Origin: Echinarachnius parma
Lineage: Eukaryota > Echinodermata > Echinoidea > Clypeasteroida > Echinarachniidae
DNA: 64,000 bases
Direction: 5' to 3'
Assembly: GCA_037951105.1 (NCBI GenBank)
Contig: JBAMJV010002968.1
Location: 1 to 64,000 of the forward strand
Shown: positions 22,887 to 33,600 of the stretch, piece by piece
Numbering within the stretch: position 1 is the stretch's first letter
Layout: each line of letters opens with the position of its first letter
Position numbers and translations under genes: made by a program
The notes under the pieces: model-generated
What the model was told of the DNA's origin: nothing
The model's database searches: none
What the model saw: only the letters and a program-made list of their open reading frames with translations

Positions 22887-23273
22887 TAGCGGTGGCGAAT
22901 TTTTTTTTTATCCATGTCCCCAACGGGGCTTCGTATTTTTGGGATCATTTTCCAAATATTTAAAAAAAAATTAATTCTTATTTGTTTTTTTTATTATTTT
23001 TCTAAAAATTAATTAAATTTTTTTTTTTACCGGTCCGATCTGATTTTTTTCGATCCGATTTTCATTGATCGATTTTTGCCGATCCGATCAAACGATCCGA
23101 TCAACAAGGTCAGTTACAGCACTAATTGAAGTCCATACATAACAGAATTTGTTAGTATGAACCCAGATATATAATTTTAAACAAGGTAATGTTTGTTTTT
23201 ATGAGTGTGTTTGCCGTTAGCCTCACGGTATACACACTTCAGTATGCCAGGCGCCGTATGGTTAGGTTAGATA

Positions 23274-23908
23274 CAGCCTAACTCTAGAGAACGCTAGCGC
23301 CCTCCTAATACTGGACCGAAAACGAACTTTTTGTGTGCAAGCTTATTGACTTATTGTCCTTAAAAATATTCAATGCATATCCAATGTGATCCAACTTGAC
23401 CGTCTTGACGGTAGATTAAAATTATGATTTTCCCCTCCATTCCGCATAACTTCAGTGATTTATCCGCCTTCTCGACTTCTCTCCGTGTGTTAGCGCGACT
23501 CCGCACAGATCGGCTGATCGATGGCCGCCAATGCGTACGGCGAACGGCACCATATGCGATACACATGAATATGCGCGGTAATAGTTTTATGTGTATCGCA
23601 TATGGCGCCGTTCGCCGTACGCATCGGTGGCCATCGATCAGCCGATCTGTGCGGAGTCGCACTAACACATGGAGAGAAGTCGAGTAGGCGGATAAATCAC
23701 TGATTTTATGCGGAATGGAGGGGAAAATCATAATTTTAATCTACCGTCAAGTTGGATCTTATAATATTGGATATATGCAATCGGTGGTAAGTACCGTATC
23801 ATATGTATAATTTTAAGGACAATAAAGCTTGCACACAAAAAGTTCATTTTCGGTCCAGTACTTAGGAGGCTCTAGAACGCTAGCGTTCTCTAGAGTTAGA
23901 TACAGCCA
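23274..23908. mobile_element. Foldback element of the 9-bp-TSD family, third copy
   Basis: Ends TAACTCTAGAGAACGCTAGC and its inverse; flanking direct repeat GATACAGCC on both sides. Arms match the copy at 16011 (TTTTTGTGTGCAAGC, CTTGACGGTAGATTAAAATT) and to a lesser degree the one at 12083. The central part (23500-23640) is a second palindrome ending CGCATATGG.GCCGTTCGCC. Non-coding. Removal leaves a single GATACAGCC. Confidence 0.9.
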
Positions 23909-24009
23909 CACGCCGGCTATTCTTACGGCAGCGCATGTGTGTATACCGACTTATAGCCATTAATCTGACCTATAGCCACTAAATCTGACCTATACATAGC
24001 CACTAATCT

Positions 24010-24037
24010 GACCTAGGGTTAGGGTTTAGGTTAGGGT
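24010..24037. repeat. Short interstitial telomere-like repeat
   Basis: TTAGGGTTTAGG-type sequence, about three units. A second short run is at 56063-56084. TTAGGG is the telomere repeat of most deuterostomes. Confidence 0.7.
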
Positions 24038-24102
24038 AATATATATATCCCCTGATACTAATAAAGACAAAACTTCTTCTGTCCCGCTGCAAATCAAGCC
24101 AA

Positions 24103-24176
24103 TCCGCTGTGGCGCAATTGGATGCGTGCTAGTCTGATAATCTAAAGACGCCTGGTTCGATACCCGGTCTTCCTGC
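24103..24176 (+). pseudogene. tRNA-like sequence (pseudogene or SINE head)
   Basis: A box TGGCGCAATTGG (24110-24121) and B box GGTTCGATACC (24154-24164) at tRNA spacing. The D stem pairs (GCGC/GCGT) and the anticodon loop CTGATAA would place GAT as anticodon. The anticodon stem has two mismatches, the T stem one, and the acceptor stem does not pair. More likely a SINE head or dead tRNA than a working gene. Confidence 0.6.
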
Positions 24177-24243
24177 CGCTTGTTTTGCGTAAACTTGTAC
24201 TCGATGTTCGATATTATACAAGTCGGAAATTTTGGCTATGCGC

Positions 24244-24353
24244 ATGCGCGAGTGTGGTTGTATCCAGCTGTACGTGTTATGGATACCGCCACACGCGTGT
24301 GGCTGTATGGTAAAGACACACGCGTGTGGGTTGTGTGGTTGTATACACTGCCA
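24244..24353. repeat. CACACGCGTGTG repeat, inverted copy 2
   Basis: Reverse complement of 15915-16010: TATCCAGCTGTACGTGTTAT, then two CACACGCGTGTG-type palindromes. It sits about 330 bp from the foldback copy at 23274-23908. Confidence 0.75.
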
Positions 24354-24594
24354 AAAAGTAAAGATTTCTATACTGTTAAATGCGTATGTAGTTTTATAGA
24401 TTGAATTTAGTTGAAGGTATGAGCGGAAAAAAAATTGCGTTGTGCCTTGAATCGAACTTGAGAAATTCAGTTGCTACAATGTAGACCAGTGCTCTATTTT
24501 TCTTTGTTACACAAGGTTACAAATCAAAACGAAACAAAATAAGTTTCTAGAGTTCCAGTGCCAAGACGACATCAAGCTTGACATTTTGAGGTGT

Positions 24595-24651
24595 ATGCCA
24601 GAGGAAGATGGGGAAACGGACAGTGCTAAATGCAGGCGTGACAGAAATTGA
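24595..24651 (+). other. Upstream ORF overlapping the SH3PXD2-like start
   Basis: An ATG at 24595 opens an 18-codon reading frame in the +1 frame relative to the main start 13 bp later and terminates at TGA 24649-24651, inside exon 1. If the transcript begins upstream, this overlapping uORF would be expected to lower initiation at 24608. The 5' UTR end and promoter were not identified. Confidence 0.45.
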
Positions 24652-24679
24652 GAAGAGGAGAGAGCCAAGCAAACATTAC
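24608..24679 (+). CDS. SH3PXD2A: SH3PXD2-like exon 1 (start codon, PX N-terminus)
   Basis: 24 codons from ATG to a GTAAGT donor at 24680. The peptide ends in VTEIEKRREPSKHY, close to the Tks5 segment before its first intron, and the intron phase (0) and exon length (72 bp) match the vertebrate exon as I remember it. An in-frame TGA at 24587-24589 supports this ATG as the start. The next exon begins VYIIHVTW, which continues the PX strand. A 2.8-kb nested transposon block starts about 60 bp into the intron. Confidence 0.9.
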
Positions 24680-27600
24680 GTAAGTACAATTAACCATGAC
24701 AATAAACCCATTAACCCTCTCAGGACTGGTCTAGACTCCATGGGTGGTATTCTGTAAGTTCATCCTAAAGTTGATCTTAGGAGTTGATCTTAACTTTAAG
24801 ACCTCCATAAGATCTGCAAAATTGGTATTCTATAAGTTGATCTTAGGACGATCTTAGCATAAATAATAAATAATAAATCTGTGCCATGAAGATGCAATCA
24901 AACCAATCAGAGATTGCCTCTCGTCTAAAATTTTCCTGGGGCTGTGGCTTCGGCTACTCAAGTTTGATTGTTTCTCCACGCACATCAAACACACGACGCG
25001 AGTTTCATTGTTTACTAAGTGTGCGTTATCTTGTAAAATGCACTAGCAATTTTGCAAAAATTGTTTCGTGTATTATTCAATGGCTAAGGCAGGGTAGGGG
25101 CAGTCTTCTGTTAGGAGTGTGCGTTGATCCTAACTGCTGTTAGAGAATACGTCTTATCTTAGGACAGGTAAGTTACATAAATTTGCATACCTAAGATCAA
25201 CTTCTTGGAGTTGATCTTATCTTCAAAAGTTGATCTTAAAGGGACTACAGCGTCTAGATGGCCTAATTTTCACAATTCGGCTCTCTATACGTAATTATTC
25301 CTGAAGAAAACGAAATTGGCAGTCATTTCTCATGAAATCAATCAATTTTGGGGTAATTAGTAAATATCTAATTGTCCTGGGAACGCCCCTTTTAAATCGC
25401 AAAAATGTGACGTCATCTAAAGAACGGAATAATGAACTAAATTCTGTAGATGACACGTCATGATGTAAGCCAATGAATTGTCAATCACGTGTCAATCACG
25501 CTGCCGATTCTGGACCCCTAAACTTACAGAATACCAAAGTTGATCTTTAATAGGATCAACTTCACCTCCTAATAGCCCGGTCACATATCAACGGATTGCG
25601 CAAGGGCAGGTCCAAGCTAATGTCCCCCTTGATGGTGAAAATTCATCTTCATTTTAGCTTTACAAATTTGGTATCATTTCAAAGCTAAAAGTCTGAAGTT
25701 TAGATTTTTAGTACAGAAATTTGCATAATATGCATATTTAACGAGTAGTGAGCATCTAATTTGCATATTTCAAATATTAGCGTGATGTACGGGACATTGT
25801 ATTTCTATTTTTAATTTTTAAGCTTTAATTTCATATATGGGGACTAGAAAAACTAATCACTAGCAATAGTTGACCAAATTTTTAAGTGTCAAAATTAATT
25901 AATTATGCTAATAAGGGCGTGTCCAAACTGCAATGTCCTGTACGTCACAAAAATGAACACCTTTTTTTATATTTCAGTATGAAATACTGAATTTTTTTCT
26001 TTCATATTTTGTGAAGTTCTAATTTATCATACTCTTGACTGGCTAGCTAAGTTTTATGAAAACAGCATTTTTCGTTTTGATTTTATTAGCTAATTAAGAA
26101 ATGTGACGTATGGGACAAAAGTGTGACGTACGGGACATTTTCAGTGTTAAAGCAATGGCAAGCCAGGTGAAAATTATTTGTTTTGTGTTTTACCACTGAT
26201 TATCATAATAATTCTTGCTTAGATACTCTTAAAAATTTCAGAATAAATAGGTCTTACCTTTAGGAGTTACCTCTAAAAGTAATTACATAATTACCACATC
26301 ATACTTCGCGTTATAGCTACATACTGATGAAAATGTGTCTGGAGGGGGAAATTTGAAATACCTCATAATTACCTTTAAATAATTATCTAAAATACTAGAC
26401 AGTCAATTTGAGTAGGGAAACTGCATGTCAATGAAGGAAATATAGTATTACATTCCATGTTCAGTACACCGAGACCTTCCAAACAGGTTCAAAAACTGCA
26501 AGAAAGTGATAAAAAGGCACAAAATATTTTTAGTTTTTCTTCTAAATAGTCCCATGTGTAGGATTTCATGTAAGTTGCCAAATTTATGATGATTCTGTTT
26601 AATTTTCTCATATTCAAATCTTTTTTGTCAATATTGAAATTAATTTACATCAGATAGATGTATCCCACATCTTTTGAAGCCAAATCAAATATTAATTCTT
26701 AATTAGTAATTAGCATAATTAATGCAAATTATCTGATTTCAGAGCTTCAATTTGTTAAAGTCTTATTATAATGTATTGCGGAAGCTGTTTTTGAGTTTTA
26801 AATCATCACAATATTGAATAAATACAATAAGAACAAATATATTGCAAAATGGACCCAAAGATTTAAAAATAAAAGCAGGAAAATGACAAATAAAACATGA
26901 GGGGAAAATGTCCCGTACGTCACATGTCCCGTACGTCACGCGCATACCTATTTTCTTTCATTAATTATCATGGGATAAAAGGTCATAATTTTTTTTTTTT
27001 TTTTTGCAGTGCGTATATTAATGGTTACTAAATGCATATATCAGGAATAAGTTGTTATCTGCCATGTAGATTCAGAGAGTTTTCACAATACACATTTTTT
27101 TTTTAAAGTCATAATTTCTCTGGTCCCGTACGTCACGCTGCATATTTATTAGCATACATGTAATTAAATTTTAACAAGCATTTTGAATATTTTTTTTTGC
27201 ATTTTAGGAAGGAACTACAAGTAGCTTTCCAAAGCACCAAAAAGATTCCAGATCATAGCTCCTTCCTTTGAATAATATTCAATTGAAAGCTGTGAATGTC
27301 CCATACGTCACAAGTCAAATAGCTTGGACCTGCCCGCAAACGGATGTCAAACGGAGAGCTAAATTTTCCATCCGTTCTATACGTTTCTTGTCCGTTCCTT
27401 GTCCGGTGATGTACGTTGTTCTATGTTTTGTACATGAAGCAATGGAGACGACTTTCATCACCGGATAATTTAATTTCGCAAATTGTCTATTCGTTGGGCA
27501 TACGTTTCTGATATCCGTTGATATCTGACCGGGCCATAAGATCTTTACAGAATACCACCCCTGATATACTCTAGCTGTGCATGGTCATTCAATATGTGTG

Positions 27601-30600
27601 CCTTTTATAGATTTTCTTCTCTTTATTTGCCTGTTTGTTATATTATGGTTTATTGTGAAAGTAATCTGAAAAGTAAAAAGAGATATTTAATTTTGGGCCT
27701 CATTTATGATGCTACATGTACATGTAATGCGAAGCAAGTAAACTGAGATATATTAGAAACAATGTGTAACCGATTTCGCAAGATGGAAATCATGCATGGA
27801 ATATTGAGTCAGTTTCATGCTGTCATTGTCAAACTAATAATTATCAAAGATGAAGCAGATCACTGAGATCAGTCTCAGTCTTAACTCCTTGAGTGCCAAG
27901 CTTGCATTTTTGTGAGTTACAATACACACAAAGCCATAGAGTATTAAAATCCCTGGCACTCAAAGTGTTAAGTGCAATGGTTGTCCCAGCTTAATATTCC
28001 TTTGGTTTTTTATGCCTCCGCCAACGAAGTGGCCGGAGGCATTATGTTTTCGGTAATGCTGTTAGGTATAGAAAAAATCCCGGATCGATCTCGGATCGGT
28101 AGAATTCAAAATCGCTAACGAGATTCTCGGATCGGATCGGATCTCGGAAAAAAATAATATTGCAATTTGCTCTGAAAAAAATGCAGCGTTGTAGACTTAT
28201 CTTTCTTGTTTTATATGCCAATAATATTAACAATGTTGACGCTTTGAGGCATGCACATATCAACCTTTACAGAAAAACAGTTACAGACTATTCAGAATTA
28301 ACTAAGTTTCGCAAGAAAAGTATTTTTTCCGAAGTGAATTGGGCCTAGAAATCGATCGTTTGTTCAGCATCGCGCCACACATTCACAGAACTCAGCCGGC
28401 CAGTCACGGGGAAACATCACATGAAAATATGTACGATCTTCTTGGTGAGAGCCTTCAAAAAGTGGCTATAAATTAGCCTTTTTGTTATCAACACAATTTT
28501 GGTAGTCTACTTACATGATAACATGGCATTTGAAAGCTGAACAGATTTTTAAAAATACCCCCAAAACAATGAAAAACTGGGCTGAATATATCGATAAATT
28601 TCCAAAGCACGTTCGTGAGGGAAGGTTGAAGTAGTTACGGTACCGGTAGCAGCAAGTTTTCGGGCCGCTGCACTGCTGGCATGTTTCACGCATATTTGCT
28701 CGTGTACGGGTCTTTGTTTCATACGCCGGATTCATCCGCGATCTGTTATGTATTATACATGTAGTTGTTATTTACCGATTTTTTTAGTAGTTGTTTGCAT
28801 TGCTTTGGGGCTCAGTTTTTTTCTGTTCAGCTTTTAAACGCCATGCAATCATGTAAGTAGAATATCAAAACATTTAAACATGGTGCAAATAACCAAAATA
28901 CGTATTTTGAGCCACTTTTAGAATGCACTGGCTGATCAGCTCGATCATACAGATATACATCTGAAGTCTCCCCGAGAGTGTCGGCCTAACTTTGTGTGCA
29001 TTTCCGTCGGCAATATCGTTCAAATGACTAGCAATTTTGCGCATCCTGTTCAATTTTCGACTGCGAAACGAATTAATGAACCAAGAATTTCTCCAAAATA
29101 ACCACTCATAAAGTAAACAATATTGATTCCACCATTCTTTATTTAAATTACACTACTTAATGGACTGTCAAACATACACATTTTCAATAATTACTGGAGA
29201 AAATGGGTCGGCAAAATCTTCCGATATTTTCTACCGAGAAAATTTATTTCTCGGATCCGTCTCGGATCCGGCTCAGAAGCGATTATCGCCGGGAAATCGG
29301 ATCGTTCCCGGATCGGATAACAGCATTAGTTTTCGGGTTGTCCGTCCGTCCGTACGTCCCGTTTTCGTTCTCGCGATATCTCAAGAACCGGTTGACGGAT
29401 CAATTTCAAACTTGGTATGAGTGTACATATTGGGGCGACAATGATCTGAGTATATTTTGGGGTTCATGAGGTGAAAGGTCAAGGTCGCAGGACTCAATAT
29501 ATGTGCAAAAAAGCATCCTTCTCGCGATATCTCAAGAACCGTTTGACGGATCAATTTCAAACTTGGAGTGAGTTACATACACATCGGGGTGGCAAGGATT
29601 GGATTAGATTTGGGGGGTCATGAGGTCAAAGGTCAAGGTCACATGACTCGATATATATATATATGCAAAAATGGCTTGTAATGGCACAATCTCAAGAACT
29701 GAATGTCAGATTTCAATCTAACTTGGTACCTGAATTTTTCTTGGGAGCCAATGTAGTCATCAAAGTTTGGGGTCTATGGTCAAGGTCACAGAACTCAAAA
29801 TATATATATGAAAAGAAAAAAAAATTCAGTGCGCGTTATTTTGGGCTTGATATTAAAAATCGCGTCATAGCGGAGGCATAATTTTCGACTGCGCGCAGTC
29901 GAAGATCCATCTAGTTTAACCGTACATCTGATACTAACTATTAAAGTCACTTGATTATAAGGTATGGACCGAAGCTTCTCTATACAGGGTGGCCCCCCAA
30001 AAAACGGAATGGGCCACTTCCCAAAATAAAGTAACAGAATGATTACCTTGTCCATTGGATAGGGTGTCTTTTCCAATGAAAAATTATACCAAGAACAGTC
30101 ATTTTGGTTGTGTAGTTTTTGTTTTAGGGCGCTGTGAGTGACACCATATCAGCTAGTTCCCGTTTTTGTCAATTTTTACCAAGTCATTGCTTGATAAATC
30201 GCACTTATTGCCCGTCATAGCATCAAACAACGAGCAATACGCGCGCCATTGTTAGCTCTGTGCCGAGAGAATGGGCATAGCATACCTGCCAACCAGTCCG
30301 ATATTGTCGTATTTAGTCCGATTTTTTACTCAAAAAAGGGTAACAAATCGGACGAGTACGATTTTTTAAGTCTGGGGGAAAAAAAAAAAAAAACGATTAT
30401 TTTTTTTAATAAATTAATTAATTTTTTTTTTTTTTTTTTCCCCTTTCTTTCTTTTCAAAAAGTAAATATACATGTGCATATAAATACACACATACAAATT
30501 CAGTGTGGTCATATGTTGAAAAATAAGGCTAAGATAGCACAAGAGAGCATCTAGAACCCTAGAGCTGGACCCCAGCTGCAAAGGACTTCGTGCTTCGCGC

Positions 30601-33600
30601 TCGTGATGCGTGCTTCACGCTCGTGATGCGCGCTTCGCGCTCGTGATGTGCGCTTCGCTCACAGAGAGTAAGATTTTTCATTTTCAAATGTTGGCAGGTA
30701 TGGCATAGTTGTTTGATGCTATGATGAGCAGGAAGTGCGATTTATCAAGCACTGACTAAGTAAAAATTGACAAAAATGGGAACCTGACATGGTGTCACTA
30801 CTCACAGCGCCCTAAAACAAAAACTACACAACCAAAACGACTGTTCTTGGTATCGTTTTTCATTGGAAAGGACACCCTATCCGATGAACATAATCATTTT
30901 GTTACTATATTTTGGGAAGTGCCCAGTTCCGTTTTTTTTTGGGGGGGCAACCCTGTATAACAGGGCTCCACTGTATTAAAATGTTACATAATACATTTGT
31001 CTGCCATGCAGGTATACATAATCCATGTGACATGGTCGGATAAGTCAGTCAATGTGATCTACAGGAGGTACAGTGCTTTCTTCGACTTCCAGGTAAGCAG
31101 GGGGTGTATTCTGGAAACTGTATTATCTTTTGTATGTTAGAAATCAGAAATTTGTTCAAGTGCGTGAGCCCCGAATAAAATACATATTTCTAAAAAAATG
31201 ACCAAAAGTCACCCCGGCGGCCAAAGTCACCAAACATTTGGATGGAAGTACTATGACTGTACTTCTTGTAATATGATTGTAATTATCATATTTTTAGCAA
31301 AATTCATAAGTGTAGATGATTTTAGGAGTTGATTTTGCCCTGTTACAGGTAATAACTTACAACCATAGTTATCGCAAACTGTGGCCTCTTTCCAAGTCTG
31401 TCTTTCTAAACCAATTTGCTTCTAAATAAACATATATACATAATAGTCATGGGTTTGCTGATGTGGTAACATGAAGTGTGTGTTATGTTTTGTGCCTGTG
31501 CATTAGGTTAAGCTCTTAGCCAGTTTCCCGGAGGAAGCAGGAGCAAACAATCCTTCATCAAGATGCATTCCATTCCTTCCAGGTAGGAACAACTCTCCAG
31601 CTATCGCCTTTTGCAATGCTAGAAATTAACCCTTTTTAGGTGAGAAGAATAGAGAATCATTAAAGTTTTCTTGATCTACTCTAAACCAGAATTGGGTGGT
31701 GTAAAAATATTTTTTTTCATTCATTTTTTTTCCATTTCAATCTTTATTCCAATTCATAAAAAATATAACAACATTAAATATAAAACACAATAGCATATTA
31801 TAATATACAACATTTAGCAAGAATGGTACAAAATAAATACATTAGTTTTTATGCCTCCGCCAACGAAGTGGCCGGAGGCATTATGTTTTCGGGTTGTCCG
31901 TCCGTCCGTACGTACGTCCGTCCGTCCGTCCGTACGTACATCCTGTTTTCGTTCTCGCGATATCTCAAGAACCGGTTGACGGATCAATTTCAAACTTGGT
32001 ATGAGTGTACATATTGGGGTGACAATGATCTGATTAGATTTTAGGGGTCATGGGGTCAAAGGTCAAGGTCACAGGACTCAATATATATGCAAAAATGCCT
32101 CGTTCTCGCGATATCTCAAGAACCGGTTGACGGATCAATTTCAAACTTGGTATGAGTGTACATTTTGGAGTGACAATGATCTGATCAGATTTTGGGGTTC
32201 ATGAGTTCAAAGGTCAAGGTCACAGGACTCAATATATATGCAAAAATGCCTCGTTCTCGCGATATCTCAAGAACCAGTTGACGGATCAATTTCAAACTTG
32301 GTATGAGTGTACATTTTGGGGTGGCAATGATCTGATTAGATTTTGGGGTTCATGAGTTCAAAGGTCAAGGTCACAGGACTCAATATATGTGCAAATATGC
32401 CTCGTTCTTGCGATATCTCAAGAACCGATTAACGGATCAATTTCATACTTGGTATGAGTGTACATATCAGGGTAGCAATGATATAATTAGATTTGGGGGT
32501 CATGAGGTCAAAGGTCAAGGTCACATGACTCATATACATGTATATGCGAAAATGGCTTGTAATGGCAAAATTTCAAGAACTGAATGTCAGATTTCAATAA
32601 AAATTGGTACCTGAATGTATCATAAAGAGTCAAACGTAGCAATAAAATGTTGGGGTCATGAGGTTGAGGTCAAGGTCACAGGACTCATTATACATGCAAA
32701 AAAGCTTGTAATGGCAAAATCTCAATAACTAAATGTCAGATTTCAATCAAACTTGGTACCTGAATGTTTCTTAGGGAGCCAATGTAGCCATCAAAGTTTG
32801 GGGTCATATGGTCAAGGTCACAAATATGGTCACTCAAAGTATATGAAAAATATTTTTAAAAATTAATTAAAGGGGACCACCAGGCAAAGAACAACACATA
32901 ATTATATGTTTTGGTACCGTCTTGTGATATCAAATAGATACACAACATTTTGCAAAGGTTTGTAATATGTATAAACAAAGCAATTAATTTCCACCACTTA
33001 CGGAACCACTACTATTTCCTGGTTCCTGGTTTGCGAGTGCGTCAAAGTTATTCACGCGTACGTTTGGAGACAATGGAACGCATCCCGGGCGATTCGTTCG
33101 CTCTGCACAAATTAGTCTCGTAGTCGTACATTCAGACCGTGCTTTAGAATGGTGATGCGTTTTCCGATTATATTTTTTTTTCTGGAAACATATTTGTGTG
33201 AACTTGTTGATGGAATGGAATTCTAAAGATGTTATCTTTCATTTATAAGAATATTATTTTTGGGTGGTGGTACCCTTTAAGTGCATGTTAATTTGCGCTT
33301 GATATTAAAATCGCGTGATAGCGGAGGCATAATTCTCGACTGCGCGCAGTCGAAGATCCATCTAGTTATAAACAATATTGTAAAAATTAATGGAAAAGGA
33401 GACGTACGTGGAAAGCCAAAGGTACTTAGGGTAGGGTAGGGTACGACCCTACATTTTAAAGAACTTAAAAATATATATTGTAACACAAAATACTAGAGAG
33501 TACCAAAAATACTGTATCAATAATTTCCAATCAAATATTTGTTATATTGCCTTTTAAATGAGTTATTAAATTGAATATTAAAGTTACTAAAATCTAGACT

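Larger units (their letters stand above)
19392..23124. mobile_element. 3.7-kb hAT-like non-autonomous element with 8-bp TSD
   Basis: Ends TAATGCTGTAAC and GTTACAGCACTA; perfect 8-bp flanking repeat ATTGAAGT (19384-19391 and 23125-23132). Subterminal GATCGG/CCGATC repeats follow each end, as in Ac-type hAT transposons. Next come A/T runs and, in both arms, AATTCGCC followed by inverted 21-bp satellite arrays. It contains a Tc1/mariner-like foldback (21061-22118), a separate palindrome (19571-19846), a 'gtggcgta' MITE start and a C-rich tandem array. No transposase frame was seen. Confidence 0.85.
24742..27560. mobile_element. Outer layer of a three-deep transposon nest
   Basis: Ends GGGTGGTATTCTGTAAG and CTTTACAGAATACCACCC, with internal TTGATCTTAGGA repeats. 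Its right arm is interrupted after CACCTCC at 25570 and resumes at 27537 (TAAGATCT), equivalent to CCTCCATAAGATCT in its own left arm. Lies in SH3PXD2-like intron 1. Confidence 0.75.
29981..30959. mobile_element. Tc1/mariner-like foldback with TA flanks
   Basis: Ends TACAGGGTGGCCCCCCAAAA and its inverse, flanked by TA. Arms of about 240 bp are inverted copies (GACACCATATCAGC against GACATGGTGTCACT; AAAACAAAAACTACACAACC). The right end lies 52 bp before SH3PXD2-like exon 2. A second element is nested at 30278-30704. Confidence 0.85.

Noticed and set aside
23360-23731. 123-residue frame at 23.4-23.7 kb, open on both strands
   Set aside because: The region is a palindrome inside a foldback element, so mirror-image frames are expected; no protein motif.
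29160-29469. Open frames with Arg-Pro-Ser-Val repeats near 29.3, 31.9 and 32.4 kb
   Set aside because: Translations of the GTCCGTCC microsatellite and tandem units of the Helitron-like repeat.
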